Shown here one piece after another: positions 53,393 through 63,042 of a stretch of 64,000 nt of DNA. The stretch is from NCBI RefSeq assembly GCF_002075795.1, contig NZ_CP020472.1:913001-977000 (forward strand), read 5' to 3'. Made by a program: the position numbers and the translations under genes. The notes below the pieces were generated by a model. The model had not been told where the DNA came from. It was given only the letters and a program-made list of their open reading frames with translations, and did no database searches. How positions within the stretch are numbered: the stretch's first letter is position 1; every line of letters starts with the position of its first letter. This stretch comes from Shewanella japonica. GTDB taxonomy: Bacteria; Pseudomonadota; Gammaproteobacteria; Enterobacterales; Shewanellaceae.

Positions 53393-54487
53393 ATGGCTAA
53401 TAAAACTGTACTCTTTAACAAGCACTTAGAATCAAATGGCAAGATGGTCGATTTCCACGGTTGGGATATGCCACTTAACTATGGTTCTCAAATTGAAGAA
53501 CATAACGCTGTGCGCCAAGACGCAGGTATGTTCGATGTATCACACATGACGGTTGTCGATGTGACAGGTACTGAGGCTTGTGCATTCCTACGTAAATTAT
53601 TAGCAAATGATATTGCTAAGCTTAAAGTGCCTGGCAAAGCCCTATACAGTGGCATGCTTGATGACAACGCAGGTGTTATCGACGACCTTATTACTTATTA
53701 CCTTAACGATACTCATTACCGCGTGGTGGTTAACTCAGCGACGCGTGTTAAAGACTTAGCATGGATGGACAAGCAATCAGCGAGCTTTGATGTGACGATT
53801 ACAGAGCGTCCAGAGCTGGCAATGATTGCCGTTCAAGGCCCAAATGCTAAAGCGAAAGCGGCTGAAGTGTTTAGTGCTGAGCAAAACGCTGCAGTAGAAG
53901 GCATGAAAATGTTCTTTGGTGTGCAGTCTGAGTCATTATTCATTGCGACTACTGGTTACACCGGTGAAGCAGGTTACGAAATTATCGTCCCAGAAGCTGA
54001 AGCTGAAGCTTTATGGCAAGCACTATTAGAAGCAGGCGTTAAGCCATGTGGACTCGGTGCACGTGACACCCTACGTTTAGAAGCAGGCATGAACCTTTAC
54101 GGTTTAGATATGGATGAAACCATTAACCCATTAGCCGCCAACATGGGTTGGACGATTGCGTGGGAGCCAGAAGATCGTGACTTTATTGGTCGTGAAGCAT
54201 TAACTGCGATTAAAGCGGCAGGCCCAGACAAATTAGTCGGCCTAGTGATGGAACAAAAAGGTGTCCTTCGTCACGGCATGCCAGTGTTTTTCACTGACGC
54301 AGACGGTGTTGAACATGAAGGTTCGATCACCAGCGGGACTTTCTCGCCAACTTTAGGCTATTCTATTGCCATGGCACGCGTACCTAAGGGTATTAGCGAC
54401 ACCGCAGAAGTTGAAATGCGCAAAAAACGCGTAGCGGTTAAAGTTATCGCACCAAGTTTTGTACGTAACGGCAAACAAGCATTTTAA
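53393..54487 (+). CDS. gcvT: Glycine cleavage system T protein
   Basis: 364 aa, same size as E. coli GcvT. Aminomethyltransferase fold: [20 protein letters not shown] at the start, MFDVSHM, and the folate-binding region with [10 protein letters not shown] near 195-205. It takes the aminomethyl group from GcvH to tetrahydrofolate, releasing ammonia. AAAGAGATAATA precedes the ATG. First gene of the gcvT-gcvH-gcvP order. Confidence 0.97.
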   Translation: MANKTVLFNKHLESNGKMVDFHGWDMPLNYGSQIEEHNAVRQDAGMFDVSHMTVVDVTGTEACAFLRKLLANDIAKLKVPGKALYSGMLDDNAGVIDDLITYYLNDTHYRVVVNSATRVKDLAWMDKQSASFDVTITERPELAMIAVQGPNAKAKAAEVFSAEQNAAVEGMKMFFGVQSESLFIATTGYTGEAGYEIIVPEAEAEALWQALLEAGVKPCGLGARDTLRLEAGMNLYGLDMDETINPLAANMGWTIAWEPEDRDFIGREALTAIKAAGPDKLVGLVMEQKGVLRHGMPVFFTDADGVEHEGSITSGTFSPTLGYSIAMARVPKGISDTAEVEMRKKRVAVKVIAPSFVRNGKQAF

Positions 54488-54610
54488 TATCGTTCAGATC
54501 AAATAATTAAGAATTAATCCTTTGAGGATTAAAAACTTAAAATATTATCTATAACAGTAGATAACCGTATTTGAACAATATGCAGAACATGAACTAAAGG
54601 AACAACGACA

Positions 54611-55000
54611 ATGAGCAACATTCCAGCTGAACTTAAATATGCTTCATCTCATGAGTGGATCCGTAAAGAAGAAGACGGCACCTTCACAGTGGGTATCACT
54701 GAGCATGCACAAGAGCTATTAGGTGACATGGTATTCGTAGAATTACCGGAAGTTGGCGACACAGTAACAGCAGGTGAAGATTGCGCTGTAGCTGAGTCAG
54801 TTAAAGCAGCATCAGACATTTACGCGCCTATTTCTGGTGAAGTTGTTGCCGTAAACGAAGCATTAGAAGATTCACCTGAGCTCGTTAACAGCGAAGCATT
54901 TGGTGAAGGTTGGTTCTTCCGTGTTAAGGCATCTGACGAAGCTGAATTAGCTAACTTGTTAGACGCTGACGGTTACCAAGAAGTGATCGACGAAGAATAA
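54611..55000 (+). CDS. gcvH: Glycine cleavage system H protein
   Basis: 129 aa. Lipoyl carrier with the lipoylated Lys65 in AESVKAASD and typical [13 protein letters not shown]. It shuttles the aminomethyl group between GcvP and GcvT. AAAGGAACAACGACA precedes the ATG. 123 bp after gcvT. A terminator-like hairpin follows before gcvP. Confidence 0.97.
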   Translation: MSNIPAELKYASSHEWIRKEEDGTFTVGITEHAQELLGDMVFVELPEVGDTVTAGEDCAVAESVKAASDIYAPISGEVVAVNEALEDSPELVNSEAFGEGWFFRVKASDEAELANLLDADGYQEVIDEE

Positions 55001-55015
55001 TCGTCGACGCTAACG

Positions 55016-55041
55016 AGAAGCTCCCTTGGGAGCTTCTTTTT
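55016..55041 (+). terminator. Terminator-like hairpin between gcvH and gcvP
   Basis: GAAGCTCCC / GGGAGCTTC stem with a 2-nt spacer, followed by TTTTTG. A complete intrinsic-terminator form inside the gcv operon. Confidence 0.78.
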
Positions 55042-55176
55042 GTTTTGCCTTTTAACTTTTTTAAAGGTTTTAGCGATCCTTCCGCTCACCTTTAAAGTAT
55101 TGCACAACAACATTTTTCCCTAGACCAGTTTAATGCCCTACAGCTTGATTCTGGCAGATTTGGAACACGACTTCTC

Positions 55177-58080
55177 ATGACAAAGCAAACCCTAACTCAA
55201 TTAGAGCAACACGAATTATTTTTAAGCCGACACATTGGCCCTAACGAAACTCAACAACAAGAAATGTTGAACTACGTTGGCGCTGAGTCGCTTGAAGACT
55301 TAACCGCACAAACTGTGCCTGGGTCAATTCGTTTACCGCAAGAGTTAACCATTGGTGATTCATGTGGCGAAGCGGAAGGCACAGCCTACATCCGCACCAT
55401 TGCTGATAAAAACAAAGTATTCAAAAGCTACATCGGTATGGGCTACTACGGTACTGAAGTACCAAACGTCATTTTACGTAACGTGTTTGAAAATCCGGGT
55501 TGGTACACTGCCTATACCCCTTACCAGCCAGAAATCGCTCAAGGCCGTTTAGAAGCAATTTTAAACTTCCAACAAGTGTCGATGGACCTAACCGGTCTTG
55601 ACCTTGCATCAGCGTCACTGCTTGATGAAGCGACCGCAGCCGCTGAAGCTATGGCCATGGCCAAGCGTGTCTCTAAAGCCAAAAAAGCGAATATCTTCTT
55701 TGTGGCAGATGATGTGTTCCCACAAACATTAGATGTTGTGCAAACCCGTGCCGAATGTTTCGGTTTTGAAGTGATTGTAGGGCCAGCTGAAGAAGCCGCT
55801 AACTACGAACTATTTGGCGCATTATTCCAATACACCAACCGCCATGGTGAAATCACCGACAACACAGAACTGTTTGCCAAGCTTGCTGAAAAGAAAGCCA
55901 TTGTCACCGTTGCTGCTGACATCATGTCGTTAGTACTGCTTAAGTCGCCAGGCTCAATGGGCGCAGACATCGTATTTGGTAGCGCACAGCGTTTTGGTGT
56001 ACCAATGGGCTACGGCGGGCCACACGCAGCCTTCTTTGTGGCTCGTGACGCCCATAAGCGTTCAATGCCAGGTCGTATTATTGGTGTATCTAAAGACACC
56101 CGTGGCAACAAAGCACTGCGCATGGCAATGCAAACGCGTGAGCAGCACATTCGCCGCGAAAAAGCCAACTCAAACATTTGTACCGCACAAATTTTACTGG
56201 CAAACATGGCGTCGTTTTACGCTGTATTCCATGGCGCAGTTGGCCTTAAAAATATCGCCAGCCGCATTAATCGTTTAACTGACATTTTAGCCGTGGGTCT
56301 TAAAACCAAAGGTGTTGAGCTGGTTAACAACACATGGTTTGACACGGTTTCATTAAAAGGACTTGATGTTGATGCCGTTAATGCACGTGCATTAGCCGCT
56401 GAAATGAACCTACGTATCGATGCTGACGGCATTGTGGGTATCAGCTTAGATGAAACCACCACCCGCGAAGATATTGCACAGTTATTTGATGTCATTTTAG
56501 GTGAAGGGCACAAGCTTGATGTGACAGTCATCGACACCGACATCATTAATGGCGCTGCATTTGGCGAAGGCAAAGGTTCAATCCCTGCTGAGCTTATCCG
56601 TCACGACAAAATCTTATCTCACCCAACATTCAGCAGCTACCAAAGCGAAACTGAAATGATGCGCTACATCAAGCGTCTTGAGAACAAAGATTTAGCCCTT
56701 AACCATTCAATGATTTCGTTAGGCTCATGTACGATGAAGCTGAACGCGGCTGTTGAAATGCTACCGGTAAGCTGGCCAGAATTTGCGAACATGCACCCAT
56801 TCTGCCCACTTGACCAAGCTGAAGGTTACACTCAGCTTATCAACGAATTATCTGACTTCTTAGTCAACATCACAGGTTACGATGCCGTTTGTATCCAGCC
56901 TAACTCAGGCGCACAAGGCGAATACGCAGGTCTGCTTGCGATTAAGAAATACCACGAGTCACGTGGCGACGGACACAGAGACATCTGTTTAATCCCACAA
57001 TCTGCTCACGGTACTAACCCAGCGTCAGCCCAGCTTGCAGGCATGAAAGTGGTTGTGACAGCGTGTGATAAAGACGGCAACGTTGATTTAGAAGACTTAC
57101 GTTCAAAAGCCGCTGAGCTTGCTGACAGCTTATCGTGCATCATGATCACTTACCCATCGACTCACGGTGTGTATGAAGAATCAATTGCTGAAATCTGTGA
57201 AATCGTGCATCAACATGGCGGTCAAGTGTATCTTGACGGCGCCAACATGAACGCACAGGTTGGCTTAACGTCACCAGGCTTTATCGGCGCAGACGTATCG
57301 CACCTTAACCTACACAAAACCTTCGCGATTCCACATGGCGGCGGCGGACCAGGTATGGGCCCAATCGGTATCAAAAAGCATTTAGCGCCATTTGTTGCAG
57401 GTCATCAAATCGTTAAACCAGGCCGTGAAAGCGACAACAACGGCGCAGTCTCTGCCGCGCCATACGGCAGTGCTAGCATCCTCCCAATCAGCTGGATGTA
57501 CATTAAGCTGCTTGGTACTAAAGGCGTGAAACAGTCTACGCAAATGGCACTATTAAATGCCAACTACGTGATGAAAAAGCTATCAGGCCATTACCCAGTA
57601 TTATTCACTGGCCGTAACGACCGTGTTGCTCACGAATGTATTATCGACCTGCGCCCGCTTAAAGAAACATCTGGCGTGACCGAAATGGACATCGCTAAGC
57701 GTCTTAATGACTATGGCTTCCATGCACCAACCATGAGCTTCCCAGTAGCGGGCACACTGATGATTGAGCCAACAGAATCAGAGTCAAAAGTTGAACTAGA
57801 CCGTTTCGTTGAAGCAATGATCTCAATTCGCGGCGAAATCGCTAAAGTTGAAGCAGGCGAGTGGCCAAGCGACAACAACCCACTGCACAATGCACCGCAT
57901 ACCCTAGCTGATATTATGGACAGCGAGTTTGACTCACGCCCATACAGCCGTGAAGAAGCCGTGTTCCCAAGTGCAGCGGTTAAGGCGAATAAGTTCTGGC
58001 CGACGGTGAATCGTATTGATGATGTTTATGGAGACCGCAACTTAATGTGTTCTTGCGTCCCTCTATCTGACTACGAATAA
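55177..58080 (+). CDS. gcvP: Glycine dehydrogenase (decarboxylating), P protein
   Basis: 967 aa, the single-chain form with two related halves. PLP-binding Lys in the second half in [20 protein letters not shown] (near residue 714). The first half starts with [16 protein letters not shown]. It decarboxylates glycine and loads the aminomethyl group on GcvH. The start is 176 bp after gcvH with a terminator-like hairpin between, so it may have its own promoter or be lowered by attenuation. Confidence 0.97.
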   Translation: MTKQTLTQLEQHELFLSRHIGPNETQQQEMLNYVGAESLEDLTAQTVPGSIRLPQELTIGDSCGEAEGTAYIRTIADKNKVFKSYIGMGYYGTEVPNVILRNVFENPGWYTAYTPYQPEIAQGRLEAILNFQQVSMDLTGLDLASASLLDEATAAAEAMAMAKRVSKAKKANIFFVADDVFPQTLDVVQTRAECFGFEVIVGPAEEAANYELFGALFQYTNRHGEITDNTELFAKLAEKKAIVTVAADIMSLVLLKSPGSMGADIVFGSAQRFGVPMGYGGPHAAFFVARDAHKRSMPGRIIGVSKDTRGNKALRMAMQTREQHIRREKANSNICTAQILLANMASFYAVFHGAVGLKNIASRINRLTDILAVGLKTKGVELVNNTWFDTVSLKGLDVDAVNARALAAEMNLRIDADGIVGISLDETTTREDIAQLFDVILGEGHKLDVTVIDTDIINGAAFGEGKGSIPAELIRHDKILSHPTFSSYQSETEMMRYIKRLENKDLALNHSMISLGSCTMKLNAAVEMLPVSWPEFANMHPFCPLDQAEGYTQLINELSDFLVNITGYDAVCIQPNSGAQGEYAGLLAIKKYHESRGDGHRDICLIPQSAHGTNPASAQLAGMKVVVTACDKDGNVDLEDLRSKAAELADSLSCIMITYPSTHGVYEESIAEICEIVHQHGGQVYLDGANMNAQVGLTSPGFIGADVSHLNLHKTFAIPHGGGGPGMGPIGIKKHLAPFVAGHQIVKPGRESDNNGAVSAAPYGSASILPISWMYIKLLGTKGVKQSTQMALLNANYVMKKLSGHYPVLFTGRNDRVAHECIIDLRPLKETSGVTEMDIAKRLNDYGFHAPTMSFPVAGTLMIEPTESESKVELDRFVEAMISIRGEIAKVEAGEWPSDNNPLHNAPHTLADIMDSEFDSRPYSREEAVFPSAAVKANKFWPTVNRIDDVYGDRNLMCSCVPLSDYE

Positions 58081-58130
58081 TAATGGCTACTTAACCTCAG
58101 CTATGCTGCGTTAGTTGACACTTTTGGCTA

Positions 58131-58257
58131 CTCATTGACACCAGTCAACTCCGTGGCCAAAAGCAACGGCTTTTTTGTCTTACTTTCGGCAGTGACGCTA
58201 TTTGGTTGTATATGTTGTTAGAAGAACTGCTTGAGTGCTCATCGACACTAGTCAACT
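58131..58257. repeat. Pair of near-identical 20-mers
   Basis: CTCATTGACACCAGTCAACT at 58131-58150 and CTCATCGACACTAGTCAACT at 58238-58257 differ at two positions. Each contains a GAC/GTC inverted core (TTGAC/GTCAA in the first). Confidence 0.7.
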
Positions 58258-58396
58258 ACTCGATGAAAACCTTATGTTTCATTGTCCTTTCATCTCCAGC
58301 GACGAAATTATGATGCTGTTGGCCAAATGTCATTCCAGCAGCGTATTTGCGTAGGAATCTTAGTATAGGAACGCCTGGAAGGGAGCTGAGTCAAAT

Positions 58397-58421
58397 CCAC
58401 CTGCTATGTAGGTGGGTTTTT
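58397..58421 (+). terminator. Terminator at the island border
   Basis: CCACCT / AGGTGG stem followed by GTTTTT on the plus strand, so it stops transcription coming from gcvP. On the minus strand the following T-run is weak. Confidence 0.75.
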
Positions 58422-58478
58422 ACATGTGGAATATTAGACAGAAATTAATGCTTCAAAAGATGTGATGAAATAAAAAAG

Positions 58479-59459
58479 CTAATTTTCATTTACAGCAATA
58501 ATTGATTTAGTAAGTGTAAACGAATCAGATATGTTCTCTACTTGTGAGTTAAGGTTTGGCATATTTAAGTTACTTGAAGCTATTAATAATTCCCGCCCAA
58601 CTTTTGCTTTATTCATAACGTAGCTTAACTCTATAACATTAATGCCTGACTTTGCATATAACTCATGAACTAAGGGAGCATCATCATAAGAAATTAGCCA
58701 AGGGTTCTTTTGATGTTTAATGGCATTGGCAAACGTAGTATGTTGATGATCATTAAAGCAATATTTTTTGTAGATGTTCTTCCCTTCTTTGACGTAAGGC
58801 GGATCAGCATATATGAAGCAGTTGCTTTGTTTTAGCTTAAAAACCAAGGAAGACGCGTCTTCATTTGTTACTATGGTTTTTCTTTTAAATTTTGCAATAT
58901 TTTCAACCCTTTCAATAAGGTTATCTTTATTAAAGCGGCAATCTATTAGATATTCTCCATTTTGTGCTTGGCCTCCAATAGGACCAGCATGAAGTATTCC
59001 AGATCTGTTAGTTCTATTTAGAAAGAAAACACTAAGGGCTTTTTCTATATCAGAAGCATCAACGCTACCTTCAAAAATAGCTTTATATTTGTGCCAAGTT
59101 TCGAGGTTAACATTTACTTTTCGAATTTCTTTACTTAATACTTTAGTGTTGTTTATCGCAGCATGCCAAAATTCAGCAATAAACGGGTTTGCATCATTCA
59201 AAACCAACTTGCTAATTACGCCAGCCTCAAGTAAAGGCAAGGAGCCACCTGCACCACCACAAAAAGGTTCAACAAATTTAGTTCCTTTTAGATCATTTGA
59301 TGCTAAAAATACCGCCAAAAATTTAGACAGTTTGCCTTTCCCCCCTGGATAACGAAAAGGAGAAAGGTTTGATTTCAATTTTGGCAGTTCGAAAGATTTT
59401 ATGACGCGTTGAGACTTCAAGCTGTCTATAGCATCTTTAGTATATCTTGGTTCATTCAC
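58479..59459 (-). CDS. D12-class DNA adenine methyltransferase
   Basis: 326 aa from a GTG start that lies 5 bp after the stop of the nurA gene. Motifs in the D12 (Dam-like, alpha) order: FRYPGGKGKLSKF at about 35-47, SAM-binding FVEPFCGGAGGSL at 62-74, and catalytic ADPPY at 218-222. It should methylate adenine N6; the target site cannot be read from sequence. E. coli Dam is 278 aa. Being the last gene of the HerA-NurA operon, it most likely protects self DNA, or it may be an orphan methylase carried along. Confidence 0.92.
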   Translation of the reverse strand: MNEPRYTKDAIDSLKSQRVIKSFELPKLKSNLSPFRYPGGKGKLSKFLAVFLASNDLKGTKFVEPFCGGAGGSLPLLEAGVISKLVLNDANPFIAEFWHAAINNTKVLSKEIRKVNVNLETWHKYKAIFEGSVDASDIEKALSVFFLNRTNRSGILHAGPIGGQAQNGEYLIDCRFNKDNLIERVENIAKFKRKTIVTNEDASSLVFKLKQSNCFIYADPPYVKEGKNIYKKYCFNDHQHTTFANAIKHQKNPWLISYDDAPLVHELYAKSGINVIELSYVMNKAKVGRELLIASSNLNMPNLNSQVENISDSFTLTKSIIAVNEN

Positions 59460-59464
59460 AATTA

Positions 59465-60850
59465 TTATTTCTTAACATTCAAGCCGTTTCTAGAAACTAA
59501 CTCCAATACCTTGCCACCAGGCATTAAGCTGATTGAAGCATGTCTATGTGCTAGAGCAATCGGAACGACGGCATTTTCGTATAATTCGAGTTCAAAGAGC
59601 TTAATTATACCGAGTGTTCTTTCCAAAGTATCCTGATATTTAGTTATTTCACTTTTAGTGAATTGAAAAACCTTTCTTTCCCCTTTTCTTTCATGAGGAT
59701 AGGGTATGCAAAACGTAAACATTCTTCCACTGTCAGTTTTATACAAAAAGTCTTGCCCGTAGTATGTTTCATAGCCTATACACCCATTTGGGTCATACTT
59801 CCCTCTTATCCAGCGTCCCTTGTATTTATCAGTTAATAACTTGATTGTGTTTTTCTTTATATGTTTATTTAACGCACTAGCATGCTCTGCAACCTGACCT
59901 GTTTTAATTAACCCTAAGATTATTGGAGCTTTATAACCTCGGCTTTTCATATTTTCCGATATATCAAAGTAAAATTTCATTAGCCTTCGGTGAATATCAG
60001 CAGGCTCGCCAAATACAGCTAACGGTCCATCTATAAAAAACGCCATTTCACTTAGGCTTTCAGGCTGATAGTGGTGGAGCATCCTAATCAAGTTTGCAAT
60101 GTTTAAGTGTTCAACTACATTCATAAAGCGAGTAATTGCAGAAGCATTATCACCAAACTCTGTAATTGGTTCATGTAAGCGCAATGAGTCAGTTAGATAT
60201 ACTTCTTCTCCACAGCTATCACACGTATGTATCGTATTAGCGTCACTAAAAATAAAAGGAGTCGGTGGCTTACTCTTACAAGATGGGCATTTATTAAGAA
60301 TAATAGTGTTTTCTTTTTCTATAGCCAATAATGTGCCAACCACATTGAAATCACCACTTTGAGCCATTTTAGTTCTATCATCTGAAAGCTGCTCCCACAC
60401 AGCTCGCCTAAAGCCATCAGCAACCGTTGTTGCGCCTTTGTATCTGATGTTACTTCCGGGCAAGGTAAACGAAATAGCATCTGCATTACGGTGCAGTTCG
60501 GCAACTTTGAAGGGATCTATATATCGACTATCTGGTGAAGATAACCCCTCATAATTATTAACATTGATTAAAACAATGCTGTTTTTTACGTAACCAATTT
60601 GTGTACTCGGAAACATACCATTAATAGGCTCCGAATAAGGACTAGCATCTGAAGCAAAAACCGTAGAGGGTAAAGTATCACTTGGACTAATCTCCACGAA
60701 GTCTTTTACAATTTCCTTCGCTTCTTCTTCAGTTGGCTGCTTTATGAAGTCACACTCATTTAAAAACGCAGCAACATCTGGATTTCGGACTAAATCTGAA
60801 TGACCACCCTTGGACGCTCGTTCTCGACTATATGGCATTCTGCTCTCCAA
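59465..60850 (-). CDS. nurA: NurA-like nuclease with zinc-ribbon insertion
   Basis: 461 aa. The NurA fold is suggested by the Asp-Ala-Ser motif (FASDASPYSE, Asp68) near the start and FFIDGPLAVFG (Asp274) in the middle, the two acidic clusters used for metal by NurA 5'-3' nucleases. Between them is a four-Cys zinc ribbon (Cys188, 191, 210, 213). It probably degrades DNA together with the HerA motor encoded just upstream. Its start overlaps the herA stop by 23 bp (or 11 bp from the second Met), so translation is coupled. Call from motif memory and pairing, not from a search. Confidence 0.78.
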   Translation of the reverse strand: MESRMPYSRERASKGGHSDLVRNPDVAAFLNECDFIKQPTEEEAKEIVKDFVEISPSDTLPSTVFASDASPYSEPINGMFPSTQIGYVKNSIVLINVNNYEGLSSPDSRYIDPFKVAELHRNADAISFTLPGSNIRYKGATTVADGFRRAVWEQLSDDRTKMAQSGDFNVVGTLLAIEKENTIILNKCPSCKSKPPTPFIFSDANTIHTCDSCGEEVYLTDSLRLHEPITEFGDNASAITRFMNVVEHLNIANLIRMLHHYQPESLSEMAFFIDGPLAVFGEPADIHRRLMKFYFDISENMKSRGYKAPIILGLIKTGQVAEHASALNKHIKKNTIKLLTDKYKGRWIRGKYDPNGCIGYETYYGQDFLYKTDSGRMFTFCIPYPHERKGERKVFQFTKSEITKYQDTLERTLGIIKLFELELYENAVVPIALAHRHASISLMPGGKVLELVSRNGLNVKK

Positions 60851-63011
60851 ACTTATAAGTTGCTAATTCGGATTTCAGCTCTTCAGGCGTAAAACGGTTT
60901 ATTTGAGTAGGTATAACAAAAGGAGAAGACAGCGTCTTTATCCTAGCGAATCCGACATCCTGAGCTGTTTTCAATGATGCGTGGAAATCTGCAAAGTCAT
61001 AGAATTTTCCTAATGCTCTTAATTCGTCTTCGTTATTCAAATGAGTAACGAACCAATTTTCAGTGTTTGCAAGTATATTTGGGTGTATTGAAGATGGCTC
61101 TTGGGTAGCATAAACAAATGCTATTTTAGCCTTTGCTCCTTCTTTTGCGATTCGAGGCCAAGTTGTCGACAAATCTTCCTTTTTACCAATTAAGTTATGA
61201 GCTTCTTCAACATACATTACAATATTAGTATTCTTTTCGCCGCGATGAAAAGTTGCCATAGAGTGTTCTAGAATATAATGAGCTATCCTTACAGCCATTG
61301 ATTTTCGGACTTCCTCCGTACCAACAGATAAATCTAGAATTACAACTTTACCATCGAGCAATAAGTTATAAATCTCAGCTTCCACTTCTCCTTGTCTGTT
61401 AGCACTATGATAATTAGCAATAGGCCCCAATAAGCTTTTAACTCTTATCGGCATATCTGATTCAGATTTTCCAACAATCAAGTTACACATTGCTTTTAAA
61501 TTATCATCAAGCCAATCATCTTTTGATTTACCACTGCGCAAAGACGGCCAAAGGCCTGTAGGAATCTTGGTGCCATCCTTTTTGTATGCTTTCACTGCAT
61601 CAGCATGATCTTTTCGAATAGCTCTGTCAGCTTCCCTCGCATACTTGAAAAAGTCAGCAAGTTCTCGCAATGAAACACCATTGTTATAATCTGGGAAGTA
61701 ATTTAGAGCCTTTTGTTCTAAATCTGTTTGACTAGGTTTCTTTCCCAATTCATCTTCAAATTCAGATACAATTTCTGGAAACACATTCTCTAGTATTTGT
61801 CGTTTAACTGCTTTAGAAACAGCAAGTTTAACTTTCATTCCTGTTGATGGTGTAAAACCTCGAACAAATAGTAGCGATTTAAAAGCAGCCAAATTTCTTT
61901 CATGTCGATATTTCTCGCTATCAGTTGCGTCATCTGGAAGTTCATCTAATGAGAATGAAGATACTAGTATTTTCATATCATTTGCTAGCTGCTCTTCTTT
62001 CAATAAACTCTGAATTATTGTCAAACCAACATGAGGTTTTTCATAAAAGTTATTTCGCAAATCCCGGAAGGTAGGATCATTTGTTTTTATGCCCCTATAA
62101 CACACAACATCATCTGCAAAAACGTCAGCAATAGAGCTTCCATCATCTTGATGATTCGCATTTGCATATTCGCCATTAATGTCAAAAATGATCTGACCAA
62201 CATTGTTATTATCTTTCACCGCAGCAAGAGCCACAGCAGAAACAGTAGTCTTCAAAGTATTAGATTTACCCGTCCGTGTCATGCCCAGAATCGCAGTTCT
62301 TCTAGCTAAAAAATCCGTAGGTTGGATCTGAACAGGAACTTTTGGTTCTGTCTGTCCGCGATGCAGGCGATCAGAAGAAGTGTAACGGATGGTACCTATT
62401 TCGATTGGAGTGGGCATTCCACTAAAACCTGATTTTTGTGCTTCCTCTAATGCCTTGGACATCACTTCAGGGTTCATATGATTAACTATCATATTTAGCG
62501 ATTCATCACGCGGCTTGAAAACTCGTAACTTTGTTGAAGACATGTAGTTTTCTATATCACTACCCAGCCTCAGTTCACCATCTCTAATATAAAAGGTTCC
62601 CAAAATTCTGCATTTCAATGCGCCGTATTGAAGTTCAGATTGAGTTATGGCATCCAGTCCATCGTGAACATCCTTGGTAAATATTTCATCTTCAGTTCTT
62701 CGCTGATTATGCTCAATTCTTGTGCGTAACAAGTCCACATCTGTTGGCAACCCTGAAGGACCTAACACTCTCAATAACACAACTTCTCTATCTAACTCAT
62801 GGGCTTCATTTAACCTGTCAGGGTCAAAGCCAGATGCTATAAGAAAACTGTTGTGAGGTATGCCTGACACTTTTTCTTTCCAAGCATCATTGGTCAGTAC
62901 TAACGCTTCGCTAAAATTCATTGAATACACATAACCCACATGATTTTCTTTTGCTGCATCCACCAGCTTTGCAAGTTTGCTCTCTTTAGCGATCTCATTA
63001 AAAATCTTCAT
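60828..63011 (-). CDS. herA: HerA-family hexameric ATPase/helicase
   Basis: 727 aa. N-terminal HAS-barrel-like region, then a FtsK/HerA-type ATPase: Walker A GMTRTGKSNTLK near residue 240 and Walker B IVMYVEEAHNLIG near 595-607, with VYATQEPSSIHPNIL after it (sensor/arginine-finger region). A helical insertion lies between them at about 340-510. HerA motors translocate duplex DNA and pair with NurA. AAGGAA precedes the ATG. The upstream ATPase-TOPRIM gene ends 31 bp earlier. Confidence 0.9.
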   Translation of the reverse strand: MKIFNEIAKESKLAKLVDAAKENHVGYVYSMNFSEALVLTNDAWKEKVSGIPHNSFLIASGFDPDRLNEAHELDREVVLLRVLGPSGLPTDVDLLRTRIEHNQRRTEDEIFTKDVHDGLDAITQSELQYGALKCRILGTFYIRDGELRLGSDIENYMSSTKLRVFKPRDESLNMIVNHMNPEVMSKALEEAQKSGFSGMPTPIEIGTIRYTSSDRLHRGQTEPKVPVQIQPTDFLARRTAILGMTRTGKSNTLKTTVSAVALAAVKDNNNVGQIIFDINGEYANANHQDDGSSIADVFADDVVCYRGIKTNDPTFRDLRNNFYEKPHVGLTIIQSLLKEEQLANDMKILVSSFSLDELPDDATDSEKYRHERNLAAFKSLLFVRGFTPSTGMKVKLAVSKAVKRQILENVFPEIVSEFEDELGKKPSQTDLEQKALNYFPDYNNGVSLRELADFFKYAREADRAIRKDHADAVKAYKKDGTKIPTGLWPSLRSGKSKDDWLDDNLKAMCNLIVGKSESDMPIRVKSLLGPIANYHSANRQGEVEAEIYNLLLDGKVVILDLSVGTEEVRKSMAVRIAHYILEHSMATFHRGEKNTNIVMYVEEAHNLIGKKEDLSTTWPRIAKEGAKAKIAFVYATQEPSSIHPNILANTENWFVTHLNNEDELRALGKFYDFADFHASLKTAQDVGFARIKTLSSPFVIPTQINRFTPEELKSELATYKFGEQNAI

Positions 63012-63042
63012 AAAATTCCTTATTATACAAAGCTAAAAGGCT

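Larger units (their letters stand above)
58081..58478. other. Junction between gcvP and the defence island
   Basis: 398 bp without a credible gene. It holds a large hairpin at 58121-58163 (CTTTTGGC / GCCAAAAG), two near-identical 20-mers at 58131-58150 and 58238-58257, and a terminator at 58397-58421. No tRNA or integrase. Confidence 0.6.
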
